Notes: generated by a model from the letters alone, not told the origin. DNA of 34,025 bases from Methanonatronarchaeales archaeon (GCA_018263395.1 JAANXF010000003.1:1-34025); one strand, 5' to 3'; counted from the first letter of the stretch, positions 21,925-30,099 are shown. A program made the numbers and translations.

Positions 21925-23502
21925 GTGCCGTACGCGCTGGGCATAGAGTCCACCGCCTGGAACTTCTCCGCCGCCGTGGCCACGGAGGAGGAAGTCCTCT
22001 CGATAGAGTCCGCGCCCTACAGGCCACAGGACGGTGGCATCCATCCGAGGGAGGCCAGCAGGAGCCACGCCGAAAACGCCGCCTCCACCGTAAGGGCTGC
22101 GCTGGAGCGGTCCGGGCTGGACCCCTCGGACCTCGACCTCGTCGCCTTCGCCAGGGGCCCCGGCATGGGTCCGTGTCTCAGGGTGGGGGCTACGGCCGCG
22201 CGCGCGATCGGGCACTCGCTGGACGTCCCGGTAGTAGGGGTGAACCACTGCCTGGCCCACGTGGAGGTGGGGTTGTTCGATACGGAGGCTTCGGCCCCCG
22301 CGGTCCTCAACGTCAGCGGGGCGAACACTCAGGTGCTGCTGGGAAGGGAAGGCCGCTACCGCGTCTTCGGCGAGACGCTTGACGTGGGTCTCGGAAACGC
22401 GCTGGACAAGCTCGGCAGGGAGGCCGGGCTCAGCCATCCGGGGGGGCCGAAGGTGGAGGCCGAGGCGGGGAAGAGCAGTGAACTGCTCGACCTCCCCTAC
22501 AGCGTTAAGGGAATGGACCTCGCCTTCAGCGGACTGGTCACCGCTGCCGCGTCGAAGCTCGACAGGGGTCTCCCGGCGGTCTGCAACTCCTTTCAGGAAA
22601 TAGGTTTCTCGATGGTAACGGAGGTCGCAGAGCGCTGCATGGCCCACGCCTCGGTGGAGGAGCTGCTTATGGTGGGCGGGGTGGCCAGGAACGAGAGGTT
22701 GCGGGAGATGCTGGACGAGATGTGCGGCGAAAGGGGCGCACGGTTACACAGGCCGTCGCGGGAGCTGCTGGGGGACAACGGCGCCATGATCGCGGTAACG
22801 GGTCTCAAGATGCACCGGTGGGGCCTGAATGGCGGAGAGACCGTGGACCAGGGGGAGAGGGTCGACGGCCCGGAGGCCCCCTGGATCGGGTACGGCGAGG
22901 ACGAAGCGAGTGCTGGGGCGGGCCTCCCGAGGGGGGCGGAACTGCGCGGCGCGGAGGCCGTGGTAAGGGTGAATAGCACCGTGCGGAAGGAGCGGCTGTC
23001 CAAGGGGTACAGGCATCCGGCCCTCGACTCGCGGCTGCGCAGGTCCAGGACCAGGAGGGAGGCGAGGGCACTCGGGGAGGCCAGGAGGCTGGGAGTGCCC
23101 ACCCCCATCGTTCTGTCCGTCGGAGAAACCTCCCTGGAGATGGAGCGGGTCGAGGGGGAAAAGCTCAGGGACGCGCCCTGCCGCGAGCTCCTCGAGGAGT
23201 ACGTGCAGCACCTCGCCGCGCTACACGACAGCGGCATGGTTCACGGTGACCCGACGACCAGCAACGCCGTAGTGGAGGGGGACGGTCTGACGCTAATCGA
23301 CTTCGGGATGGCGGAATACGTGGACGAGGTGGAGCCAAAGGCCGTGGACCTCCACCTCTTCCTGACGTGCCTCGCGTCGACGCACGGCCTGACCGGGGAG
23401 GACCTCCTGGCCCTCGATGAGAGCTACCTCGCTCAGGCGGAGGAGGGGGACGAGGTCCTGGAGAGGGTCGGTGAGATCCGTGGAAGGGGGCGCTACCTTT
23501 GA
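21925..23502 (+). CDS. KEOPS subunits Kae1-Bud32 fusion (tRNA t6A synthesis)
   Basis: The 525-residue protein fuses the two catalytic KEOPS subunits. Kae1 (about 1-325) starts LGIESTAWNFS, binds iron/zinc through H108-x3-H112 (NHCLAHVE), and has the ASKHA-fold segments VGGVARNERL and DNGAMIA. It transfers threonylcarbamoyl to A37 of ANN-decoding tRNAs. Bud32 (about 350-525) is a P53RK/PRPK-type ATPase with HGD (440-442), TTSN and DFG (459-461). The catalytic loop reads HGDPTTSN where HGDLTTSN is usual. The fusion occurs in several euryarchaeal lineages. Start GTG 21925 follows rps27ae. Pcc1 is encoded further on at 25571. Confidence 0.96.
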   Translation: MPYALGIESTAWNFSAAVATEEEVLSIESAPYRPQDGGIHPREASRSHAENAASTVRAALERSGLDPSDLDLVAFARGPGMGPCLRVGATAARAIGHSLDVPVVGVNHCLAHVEVGLFDTEASAPAVLNVSGANTQVLLGREGRYRVFGETLDVGLGNALDKLGREAGLSHPGGPKVEAEAGKSSELLDLPYSVKGMDLAFSGLVTAAASKLDRGLPAVCNSFQEIGFSMVTEVAERCMAHASVEELLMVGGVARNERLREMLDEMCGERGARLHRPSRELLGDNGAMIAVTGLKMHRWGLNGGETVDQGERVDGPEAPWIGYGEDEASAGAGLPRGAELRGAEAVVRVNSTVRKERLSKGYRHPALDSRLRRSRTRREARALGEARRLGVPTPIVLSVGETSLEMERVEGEKLRDAPCRELLEEYVQHLAALHDSGMVHGDPTTSNAVVEGDGLTLIDFGMAEYVDEVEPKAVDLHLFLTCLASTHGLTGEDLLALDESYLAQAEEGDEVLERVGEIRGRGRYL

Positions 23503-24053
23503 GGCTGCTGTTCGCGACTGGGAACGAGGACAAGGTAAGAGAGGCGAGGGAGATCCTCGAACCGAAGGGCGTGAAGGTGGAGCACTTGGAAATCGACTAC
23601 CCGGAGCCGCAGGTGGACGACCTGGAGACCGTGGCGCGGGAGGGAGTCAGGTACGTCTTCCGGAAGACGGGTGAACCGGTGTTCGTGGAGGACTCCGGAC
23701 TGTTCGTCGATGCGCTGAACGGCTTCCCGGGCCCCTACTCGGCCTACGTGCACGGAACACTCGGAAACGGGGGTTTGCTCAAACTCATGGAGGGGATCCG
23801 GGACAGGCGCGCGACGTTCAGGTCGGTGGTGGCGTTCTGCGACGGCCCCGGGGTCTCGGTCCATGTCGGCGAGGTGGAGGGAGAGATAGCGGGGGAGAGG
23901 CGCGGCACAGCCGGCTTCGGCTACGATCCTGTATTTATACCTGAGGGCACAGGCTCGACGTTCGCGGAGGACCCGGAGGGCAAGAGCGCGGTGTCGCACC
24001 GCAGAAGGGCGCTGGACAGCTTCGCGGAGTGGATGGGGCCGAGCAGGGCCTGA
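23499..24053 (+). CDS. XTP/dITP pyrophosphatase (RdgB/HAM1 family)
   Basis: The 184-residue enzyme hydrolyses non-canonical purine triphosphates (ITP, XTP) to monophosphates and protects DNA and RNA. It begins LLFATGNEDKVREA, the substrate-binding motif, and has VFVEDSGLFVDALNGFPGPY, a block with the catalytic Asp, then GTAGFGYDPVFIPEG and KSAVSHRRRAL. Start TTG 23499 overlaps the Kae1-Bud32 stop (TTGA); no ATG fits the family N-terminus. It is the last gene of the operon begun at 18896. Confidence 0.96.
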   Translation: MRLLFATGNEDKVREAREILEPKGVKVEHLEIDYPEPQVDDLETVAREGVRYVFRKTGEPVFVEDSGLFVDALNGFPGPYSAYVHGTLGNGGLLKLMEGIRDRRATFRSVVAFCDGPGVSVHVGEVEGEIAGERRGTAGFGYDPVFIPEGTGSTFAEDPEGKSAVSHRRRALDSFAEWMGPSRA

Positions 24054-24061
24054 ACTCGCAA

Positions 24062-24069
24062 GATATAAT
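24062..24069 (+). promoter_or_regulatory. TATA box of the uS15 operon
   Basis: GATATAAT, just after the pyrophosphatase stop, would set transcription start near 24092, leaving a short 5' UTR before GTG 24116. Confidence 0.55.
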
Positions 24070-24100
24070 AGACGTCGGGCCAACTAACCCTCCCGCCCGC

Positions 24101-24108
24101 AGGAGAGG
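24101..24108 (+). promoter_or_regulatory. strong ribosome binding site deciding the uS15 start
   Basis: AGGAGAGG ends 7 nt before GTG 24116. Along with the TATA at 24062 it argues against the longer reading from ATG 24029. Confidence 0.65.
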
Positions 24109-24115
24109 TCGAAAC

Positions 24116-24559
24116 GTGGAGGTGTCGGCGCTGGAAAGTGAAGAAATCGGAGAAATCGTGGTCGAGCTTAAGGAGGAGGGGGGCAGTTCCGCCGCCGAGA
24201 TAGGACTGATCCTGAGGGACCAGTACGGGGTACCGGACGCAAAGGGGGCACTCGGCCAGAAACTCTCGGCGTTCCTCGATGAGAGGGGACTCGGAAGCGA
24301 TCTGCCCGAGGACCTCCAGAACCTCATAGACAGGGCCGCGAACGTTCGGAGACACCTGTCCGAGAACGGGAAGGACCTTTCCGCCAGGGGGGGACTCTCC
24401 GAACTGGAGGCCAGGATAAGGGGGCTGGGCCGGTACTACTCGAGGGAGGGCGTCCTTCCCGCGGACTGGAGGTACAGGGCCGGGCGGAGAGGGGACGACG
24501 AAGGGGCCGCTCCCGGGTCGGCGGGGGAGAGAACCTCCGCCGTGGACGAGGAGCTTTAG
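24116..24559 (+). CDS. rps15: ribosomal protein uS15
   Basis: The 147-residue protein is archaeal uS15, a small-subunit protein that binds the three-way junction of 16S rRNA. Recognisable blocks are SSAAEIGLILRDQYGVPDAK, LIDRAANVRRHLSENGKD, and RIRGLGRYYSREGVLPADWR. Archaeal and eukaryotic uS15 usually start with a basic tail (MARMHSRRRGKSGS-like). With the RBS-supported start GTG 24116 that tail is missing, and the C-terminus instead carries an extra acidic segment of about 25 residues. RecJ-like, Pcc1, SerRS2 and S3Ae genes follow, a partly conserved archaeal order. Confidence 0.93.
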   Translation: MEVSALESEEIGEIVVELKEEGGSSAAEIGLILRDQYGVPDAKGALGQKLSAFLDERGLGSDLPEDLQNLIDRAANVRRHLSENGKDLSARGGLSELEARIRGLGRYYSREGVLPADWRYRAGRRGDDEGAAPGSAGERTSAVDEEL

Positions 24560-24573
24560 AAACCCCTGGTTTG

Positions 24574-25584
24574 ATGAGGCCCGAGTCGGCGAAGGGAGCC
24601 GTCGACGCCATCCGGGACTCCGACTACCTGAGAATTCACGCGTCCCCCTACCCGTCGGCAGTCCTGACCGCGGCGATGCTCGTCAGGGGCCTCCGCGAAC
24701 TCGGGAAACTGTTCCACGTATCGTTCAGGGACGCTTTCGACTCGCCCGACGGGGGGCTACGCCTGGAGACTGGCGACCACGAACCTATCTACCGCGCCCT
24801 CATGGAGCTGGGGGTCGAGCTCCCGGAGTTCGCCGTCGCGGCCTCGGCGTGCGGCACGAAGGTGCCTCGAACCGAAATACTGGAGGAGGCGGTAGCGAGG
24901 GGAACCCTGACCCTCGAGGAGGGGCTTTACTTCACCGGTGAGGTGGGGAACGTGCTGGAGTCGGGCGTCAATCCGCTGATATCCGGTATGGCCGGGGACT
25001 CCATTGAGACCAGTTCTGTCCTCAAGGGGCTGGGGATAGACCTCGGAATTACTTTCGGGGAGCTGGACGGATACGAGCGGACCAGGCTGGCCTCCTTTCT
25101 GGCCTGCCGCCTCGTCGAGCAGGGGGCCTCCGCGGCGTCGATCGACCTGATGCTGATGGGGAGGGGAACCGGCTCCGCCGGGTGTGTAACAGACCTCCTG
25201 ACCGTGGCGGAGGCGCAGTGCCACCTCCATGCCCCGTCCAGGGCGCTCTCCGGGCTGCTCGGGAACGTTTCCAGGGGGGAGGACGAGGAGGCGTTCGGAA
25301 GGGCGGTCGTCGACGCCATATCTGCGGGGACGGAGGGGGAAAGGGTTAGGATTCGGAGGGTAGAGAAGGGACCAGCATTGAAGGTTGCCAAGGTTATGGC
25401 CAGGGACCTGTACGCCGACTTCCCGGTGGTGGTGGACGGGGGGGATACGGTGTACTGCGCAAACGTGGAAGAGGCGATTCTGCGCGGTTTAGCCGGTGTA
25501 CGTCTGGAGAGGGGTGAGGGCTGGTTCGCGGCTGGGGGCGTGGAGGCCGAGGACGTCGTGGAGGCCGTCCGTGACGCGCGTTAG
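24574..25584 (+). CDS. RecJ-like (DHH superfamily) protein without catalytic motif
   Basis: The 336-residue protein lies between uS15 and Pcc1, where many euryarchaea have a RecJ-family gene. The central region is RecJ-like (EEGLYFTGEVGNVLESGVNP, DSIETSSVLKGLGIDLG, and the DHHA1-side YADFPVVVDGGDTVYC). However the N-terminal DHH motif I (…DADG… in active RecJ) reads IHASPYPSAVLTAAMLVRGL, with no Asp, and the C-terminal GGGH-type motif is only AAGG. It is therefore predicted to be a nuclease-dead homologue, comparable to Cdc45 or archaeal inactive RecJ partners of GINS/MCM. ATG 24574 is preferred to TTG 24571. Its last 14 nt overlap pcc1. Confidence 0.75.
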   Translation: MRPESAKGAVDAIRDSDYLRIHASPYPSAVLTAAMLVRGLRELGKLFHVSFRDAFDSPDGGLRLETGDHEPIYRALMELGVELPEFAVAASACGTKVPRTEILEEAVARGTLTLEEGLYFTGEVGNVLESGVNPLISGMAGDSIETSSVLKGLGIDLGITFGELDGYERTRLASFLACRLVEQGASAASIDLMLMGRGTGSAGCVTDLLTVAEAQCHLHAPSRALSGLLGNVSRGEDEEAFGRAVVDAISAGTEGERVRIRRVEKGPALKVAKVMARDLYADFPVVVDGGDTVYCANVEEAILRGLAGVRLERGEGWFAAGGVEAEDVVEAVRDAR

Positions 25585-25789
25585 GGGAGCCCTGACCGTG
25601 GACGAGGGCGACGCGTCGGCCCTGCAGAGTGCACTCTCCCCGGACGACACCGGACACATAGAGACCAGGGTGGAGGGAAACCTATTGGTCATCGAGTTCG
25701 ACTACGACGCCATCCCGACCGCACTGACCTCGCTGGACGACGTTCTCTCGTGCCTCGGTGCTGCCATGGAGGTTGACGAGTGGATCTGA
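25571..25789 (+). CDS. pcc1: KEOPS complex subunit Pcc1
   Basis: This 72-residue protein matches Pcc1: an N-terminal strand (TRVRGALTVDE), the helix DASALQSALSPDD, paired strands around TRVEGNLLVIEFDY, and the helix IPTALTSLDDVLSCLGAAME. Pcc1 dimerises and holds Kae1 in KEOPS for tRNA t6A formation. Start GTG 25571 lies within the RecJ-like gene and the SerRS2 start lies within its 3' end, so three genes overlap. Cgi121, the fourth core subunit, is not in the window. Confidence 0.9.
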   Translation: MTRVRGALTVDEGDASALQSALSPDDTGHIETRVEGNLLVIEFDYDAIPTALTSLDDVLSCLGAAMEVDEWI

Positions 25790-27306
25790 GGCTCGAGGGG
25801 AGGCTGAGGTTCAGCGGCGACGCCGCGGAGGCCCGGGAGGACCTGGAGGAGGTCCTTGAGGAGATAGAGGGCGACTGGTTCAAGCGGGGGGCCTCCGAAG
25901 GCGGAGGCGCATCGCTGATAGACTGGAGCCTGGAGGGCGACGTACTGCGCGTCGAGCTGGAGAGCGACCGGTACGTCAGGGCCCACGACGCCCTGGTGCG
26001 CATGGTCAGGCCCCTCGCTCAGAGGCTGGGCCCGGAGCACCACATAGGCGTCAGAGAGGTCGCGGCCGAATCTCTGGAGGCGGGGCTCGACGTGACGCTG
26101 GGAGCGGAGGCACTCGACGCCCTGGAGGGCCTCACGGAGGTCGAGGAGGCCTCGAGCGACGGAATGCTGCTGCTCAGGTTCGCGCCGCTGGAGGAGTCGC
26201 AGCTCCGCTCCGGACTCGTGGACCGGGTAATCAGCTTCGCCACGGAGCTCTCCGGGGAGAGGGAGGCCCTGGCCTTCACGATTTCGAAGGAGGAGCCCGG
26301 GACCGTTCTGGCCAAGAGCCCTGAGAGGACCCGGAGGCTCCAGGAGGACGTGACCACGGCGCTGGAGGACACGGGCTGGATAAAGAGGTTCCCGGCGAAG
26401 GGGCAGTGGACATACCTCCCCCCCTACGCCGCGCTCTACGAGGCGCTTCGCGACTTCGCCATCGAGAGAATCCCTGAGCAGAACGGATTCCTGCAGGCGA
26501 TGTTCCCGAAGCTCGTCCCGATAGAGGTGATGGACGACATGCGGTACCTCGAGGGGCTGCCCGAGGGGATGTACTACTCCTGCACGCCGGAGCGCTCCCC
26601 GGAGCTCTTCGAGAGGTTCAGGAACGAGCTGAGGGTCAGGCGCGATGTGCCGTTCGAGATACTGGAGGAGGCCCTGGAGCGGCCGGGATACGTCCTGGCT
26701 CCGGCGCAGTGCGAGCCGTTCTACCAGCTCTCCAGCCACGAGCAGCTGGGCGAGGACGACCTGCCTGTCAGGCTCTTCGATGCCTCTGGGTTTACGTACA
26801 GGTGGGAGGGCGGCGGCTCCAAGGGACTGGACCGGGTAAACGAGTTCCAGAGAATCGAGATGGTGTGGATGGACGGGAGGAGCGGGGTGGAGGAGGCCGC
26901 GGAATCGGTGCTGGATAGCTATACCGACGCCCTCGACGACCTCGGTATAGAGTGGTACGTGGAGGTGGGAGACGACCCGTTCTACCTGGAGGGCCGCGTG
27001 GCCGAGGAGCGCGACATCGAGTTCCCCGACGTACCCAAGAGGGAGATACGCGCGAAAGTTCCTTATATAGAGGGAGACATAAGTGTAGGGTCGGTGAACC
27101 TTCACGGAGACCACTTCGTCGAGGGATTCTCCATACAGTCCACGGTCGAGGAGCCGCTCTGGACGGCCTGCTGCGGAATCGGGCTGTCTCGATGGGTCGT
27201 GGCCTTCCTGGCACACCACGGCCTCGACCCGGACGACTGGCCCATAGACGTGGACCTCCCGGAGACGCCGACGACGCAGGAGTGGCCCCGAGGGGCCAGA
27301 GGATAA
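25780..27306 (+). CDS. serS2: seryl-tRNA synthetase type 2 (SerRS2, methanogen type)
   Basis: The 508-residue enzyme is the rare class II SerRS2, known from methanogens such as Methanosarcina, Methanocaldococcus and Methanopyrus. Diagnostic blocks are PAQCEPFYQ with the zinc ligand C311, FDASGFTYRWEGGGSKGLDR, the EFQRIE motif with the zinc-binding Glu, and TACCGIGLSRWV (C464/C465 region) as motif 3. The N-terminal about 170 residues are the type-specific tRNA-binding domain without the long coiled coil of ordinary SerRS. It charges tRNA-Ser, and in methanogens tRNA-Sec. Start GTG 25780 lies inside pcc1 (10-nt overlap). No ordinary SerRS gene is seen in the window. Confidence 0.94.
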   Translation: MDLRLEGRLRFSGDAAEAREDLEEVLEEIEGDWFKRGASEGGGASLIDWSLEGDVLRVELESDRYVRAHDALVRMVRPLAQRLGPEHHIGVREVAAESLEAGLDVTLGAEALDALEGLTEVEEASSDGMLLLRFAPLEESQLRSGLVDRVISFATELSGEREALAFTISKEEPGTVLAKSPERTRRLQEDVTTALEDTGWIKRFPAKGQWTYLPPYAALYEALRDFAIERIPEQNGFLQAMFPKLVPIEVMDDMRYLEGLPEGMYYSCTPERSPELFERFRNELRVRRDVPFEILEEALERPGYVLAPAQCEPFYQLSSHEQLGEDDLPVRLFDASGFTYRWEGGGSKGLDRVNEFQRIEMVWMDGRSGVEEAAESVLDSYTDALDDLGIEWYVEVGDDPFYLEGRVAEERDIEFPDVPKREIRAKVPYIEGDISVGSVNLHGDHFVEGFSIQSTVEEPLWTACCGIGLSRWVVAFLAHHGLDPDDWPIDVDLPETPTTQEWPRGARG

Positions 27307-27314
27307 AATAGACC

Positions 27315-27956
27315 ATGGCAAGGAGGACTACACGCAGAAGCGACTGGAGCACGAAGAACTGGTTTACCGTAGTCGCGCCGGAGGAGTTCGGGGAGAAGGC
27401 GGTGGGCGAAACCGTGGCCGAGGACGAAGAGAAGCTCGTCGGAAGAACCGTCGAAACGACCTACGGCGAGCTCTCGGGCGACACGTCGAAGCAGAACACG
27501 AAAATTAGATTCCAGGTGAAGAGCGTGGCGGGGGAGAACGCACACACGAAGTTCGTGGGACACGAACTCACGAGCGACTACGTGGGCAGCCTCGTGAAGA
27601 GGAGGACCAGCAGGGTTGACGGCGTTTTCGACGTCCTGACCCGTGACGGCTTCAAGGTGCGGGTGAAGCCCTTGCTGTTCACCACGAGGCAGTGCGACGC
27701 CGACCACAAGGGCGACCTGCGGACCGTCATGGAGGAGCAGGTCAAGGAGTTCGCGGTGTCCAACAGCTTCGACCAGTTCGTTACCGGGCTCGTGGACGGC
27801 ACGCTGGCGAGCGACCTGTACAGGGAGGGACGCAAGGTTTACCCTCTGAGGAGGGCCGAGATACGTAAGAGCGAGTTAATCGCCGAACCCTCCGAGGTCG
27901 AGGAAGTCCCGGAGGGCTTCGATGACGTGGCCGAGAGGGCGGGCGTAGAGGCGTAG
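27315..27956 (+). CDS. rps3ae: ribosomal protein eS1 (S3Ae)
   Basis: The 213-residue small-subunit protein matches archaeal S3Ae. Features are the basic start ARRTTRRSDWSTKNWFTVVA, GRTVETTYGELSGD, FVGHELTSDYVGSLVKRRTS, LLFTTRQCDADHKGDLRTVM, and the terminal PLRRAEIRKSEL followed by an acidic tail. It lies at the mRNA exit/platform side of the 30S subunit. ATG 27315 follows SerRS2 by 8 nt; DUF92 starts 1 nt after its stop. Confidence 0.96.
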   Translation: MARRTTRRSDWSTKNWFTVVAPEEFGEKAVGETVAEDEEKLVGRTVETTYGELSGDTSKQNTKIRFQVKSVAGENAHTKFVGHELTSDYVGSLVKRRTSRVDGVFDVLTRDGFKVRVKPLLFTTRQCDADHKGDLRTVMEEQVKEFAVSNSFDQFVTGLVDGTLASDLYREGRKVYPLRRAEIRKSELIAEPSEVEEVPEGFDDVAERAGVEA

Positions 27957-27957
27957 G

Positions 27958-28662
27958 ATGCTGGACCTCCTGGTGGGCGTGGCCGTATCGGTGGCACTTG
28001 CCGGAGCCTCCCTCAGGCTGGAAATGTTCGACACCAGGGGCTCGGCGCTGGCAGGAGGGGCGGGGGTTTTCGTAACCGTCGTGTCCGGAGTGGACTGGCT
28101 CCTGCTGCTGATACTGTTCGTAGCGCTGGGGACCTCCGCCACCAGGTTCGCACTGACCTGGAAGGTACGGAGGGGCCTGTCCGAGGGAGGCAGGGGGAGC
28201 AGGACCGGCCGAAACGTGCTCGCCAACGGGGGCGTTCCCCTGCTCGTGGTGGCTCTGGCGGGGGTCGCAGCGGGCACCAGACACCACCTGATAGCCGTTT
28301 ACGCCGGAGCGATAGCCACGGCCACTGCGGATACCCTCTCCAGCGAAATAGGCGTGCTCTCCCGCTCGACCCGGCTGATAACGTCCCCCTGGACGGAGGT
28401 GGAGCCGGGCATGGACGGCGGGGTCTCCGCGCTGGGCCAGGTGTGGGCAGCAGGGGGCGCTCTGGTCGTGGCCGCTGCCGCGGCGCTGCTCTTCGAGCCG
28501 TCCTACCTCGTCCCCGTGTCCCTAGGCGGGTTCCTGGGGTGCCAGGCGGACAGCGTCATGGGGGCGACTCTGGAGAGGAGGGGAATTCTGGGGAACGAGG
28601 GCGTCAACCTCCTGGCGACAGCCACTGGAGGAATCACGGCCCTCGGGATTTACGGCGCCTGA
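27958..28662 (+). CDS. DUF92/VTE6-like membrane protein
   Basis: The 234-residue protein has about six hydrophobic segments and family blocks FDTRGSALAGGAGVFVTVVSG, RNVLANGGVPLL, and TADTLSSEIGVLS and GGFLGCQADSVMGATLERR. The last contains the DSxxG… signature of the TIGR00297/DUF92 family. The plant member VTE6 is a phytyl-phosphate kinase; an isoprenoid-phosphate role in archaeal lipid metabolism is plausible but inferred. ATG 27958 follows S3Ae by 1 nt and closes the operon. Confidence 0.85.
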   Translation: MLDLLVGVAVSVALAGASLRLEMFDTRGSALAGGAGVFVTVVSGVDWLLLLILFVALGTSATRFALTWKVRRGLSEGGRGSRTGRNVLANGGVPLLVVALAGVAAGTRHHLIAVYAGAIATATADTLSSEIGVLSRSTRLITSPWTEVEPGMDGGVSALGQVWAAGGALVVAAAAALLFEPSYLVPVSLGGFLGCQADSVMGATLERRGILGNEGVNLLATATGGITALGIYGA

Positions 28663-28700
28663 TGCGTTTGGCATAAGGGCCGGGAAGCAGAGCTGTAGTC

Positions 28701-29024
28701 GTGGTAGACGCGGACGACGAGTTCAGGAGGGCGTACCCAAACCTCCACGATGAGCTGGAGGGGTCAGAGCAGTGCGTGGTAGACGGGGTCAGGACGTCTG
28801 AAGAGCAGGCTGAGAGGGCGGCCGCCCGCGTGCCCACCGTTACGGACCACGTGCGCAGGTGCGAAACCGTCGAGGAGGCCATCGAAATCGTCGACTACTT
28901 CGAGGAGAGGGGCGAGGTTTCCGAGGAACGGGCCTCCTCCCTCAGGAGTCAGCTGGTGAGCAGGGGCGTCAGGTCCTTCGGCGAGAGGCGGGAGCCCGGC
29001 GAGATAGAGCGGAACGGGCTCTAA
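28701..29024 (+). CDS. small archaeal protein resembling DUF2095
   Basis: This 107-residue soluble, highly charged protein starts DEFRRAYPNLHDELEGSEQC and continues with VDGVR and TVEEAIEIVDYFEERGEVSE. The layout (F-x3-YPNLxxEL … GVR … helix with xDYIxRC/EE) resembles archaeal DUF2095, of unknown function; this is memory of the family pattern, not a search. Start GTG 28701 has only a weak upstream AT box. Its TAA overlaps the stop of the convergent OB-fold gene by 4 nt. Confidence 0.7.
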   Translation: MVDADDEFRRAYPNLHDELEGSEQCVVDGVRTSEEQAERAAARVPTVTDHVRRCETVEEAIEIVDYFEERGEVSEERASSLRSQLVSRGVRSFGERREPGEIERNGL

Positions 29025-30082
29025 CCCACCAGTACACGTACCCTCTCCCCGCTGTGGAGCGTCCCATCCAGCACCCTCTGGGCGACTCCGTCTCCCTCCT
29101 CCAGACTCACGCCGGGTGATGCGACGAAACGTCTCCCCCCTACCTCGACGAACCTGCCGTCGACGTCATCCACGACGCCCTCGACCATCTGCGTCCCCTC
29201 TTCGCCGATTACCTCGACGCCCTCGACCTCGACCTGGGGGTTCCCCCGGTAGGAGTCCAGCCGCCCCTTCAGCCACACCCTCTCCAGCGGCTCCGGAACG
29301 TAGCCGACGTAGTCCCTCGGGAACCTGAGGGGAATCTCGTTCGACAGTACGTCGGCGATGTGTCTCTCATCCACGCCCCCGGTGGAGTCGTCGTAGAGGT
29401 ACGTCAGCCAGTCGAACCTGTAGCTTCCCACGACCCCGGTGAGCTCCACCCGGCCCCGCCTCCCGGCGTAAACAGCCCTCTTGACCTCTTCCACGCTTTC
29501 GAAGAGGTACTCCGGGTCCACGCCGGTGACCTCGGACTCCACGGCGGCGACCTTCGGCAGGCCAGGGTCCACCATCACGCCGTCGACTTCGAGAACGTCG
29601 CCCGGCCCCGCATCTACGCCGTCGAGGAGCAGCCCCTGTTCGGTAAGTACCCAGTCACCGCCCCTCCTCGAAACGGTGCCGTTCACGGAAACCCGGTCCC
29701 CCGGCGAGGCGGAGGAGGGTTCCCTCGGCACGAGGTCGTCGAACCTGTCGGTTACGCTCACGCTCTCCGAGACGACCTCGGCCTCTCCCCTGTACTCGTC
29801 CACGCGGCCCACCACAGAAACCGCGTCTCCGGGCTCCACGTTCACATCGCTCCACGAAACTACGCGGACGCTGCCGCGCCCCAGCAGCCTGAATGAGACT
29901 CCCCCCTCTATGTCCCGCACCTCCAACGCGGTGCCGGTGAACCTTGCCACGGAGCCCTCGTCGTCCAGCGATAGCGTCGACATGTCCGCGTCGTCCACCA
30001 CCGGAATCTGTACGTACAGGGCCCCCGTCCCGACAACGGATAGGGCGAGTAGTACGCCGACCGCACGCTCTCCCGAAATCAC
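29021..30082 (-). CDS. membrane-anchored protein with tandem OB-fold-like domains
   Basis: The 353-residue protein has an N-terminal anchor helix (about 7-26). It then has at least three beta-rich units with OB-fold style strands: RFTGTALEVRDIEGGVSFRL with VVGRVDEYRGE, VNGTVSRRGGDWVLTEQG, and VELTGVVGSYRFD…VWLKGRLDSYRGNPQVEVE. OB arrays of this kind bind nucleic acid or oligosaccharide; which applies here is not known. It would face the outside of the cell. The start is GTG 30082, with an AT-rich box (30100-30116) upstream. It follows npdG by 37 nt on the same strand and is convergent with 28701-29024. Confidence 0.72.
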   Translation of the reverse strand: MISGERAVGVLLALSVVGTGALYVQIPVVDDADMSTLSLDDEGSVARFTGTALEVRDIEGGVSFRLLGRGSVRVVSWSDVNVEPGDAVSVVGRVDEYRGEAEVVSESVSVTDRFDDLVPREPSSASPGDRVSVNGTVSRRGGDWVLTEQGLLLDGVDAGPGDVLEVDGVMVDPGLPKVAAVESEVTGVDPEYLFESVEEVKRAVYAGRRGRVELTGVVGSYRFDWLTYLYDDSTGGVDERHIADVLSNEIPLRFPRDYVGYVPEPLERVWLKGRLDSYRGNPQVEVEGVEVIGEEGTQMVEGVVDDVDGRFVEVGGRRFVASPGVSLEEGDGVAQRVLDGTLHSGERVRVLVG

Positions 30083-30099
30083 TCGGGAAGCTTCAGGCC

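Noticed and set aside
27062-27069. TATA-like CTTATATA inside SerRS2
   Set aside because: About 245 nt before S3Ae and inside coding sequence; S3Ae is only 8 nt from SerRS2, so a separate promoter is not needed.
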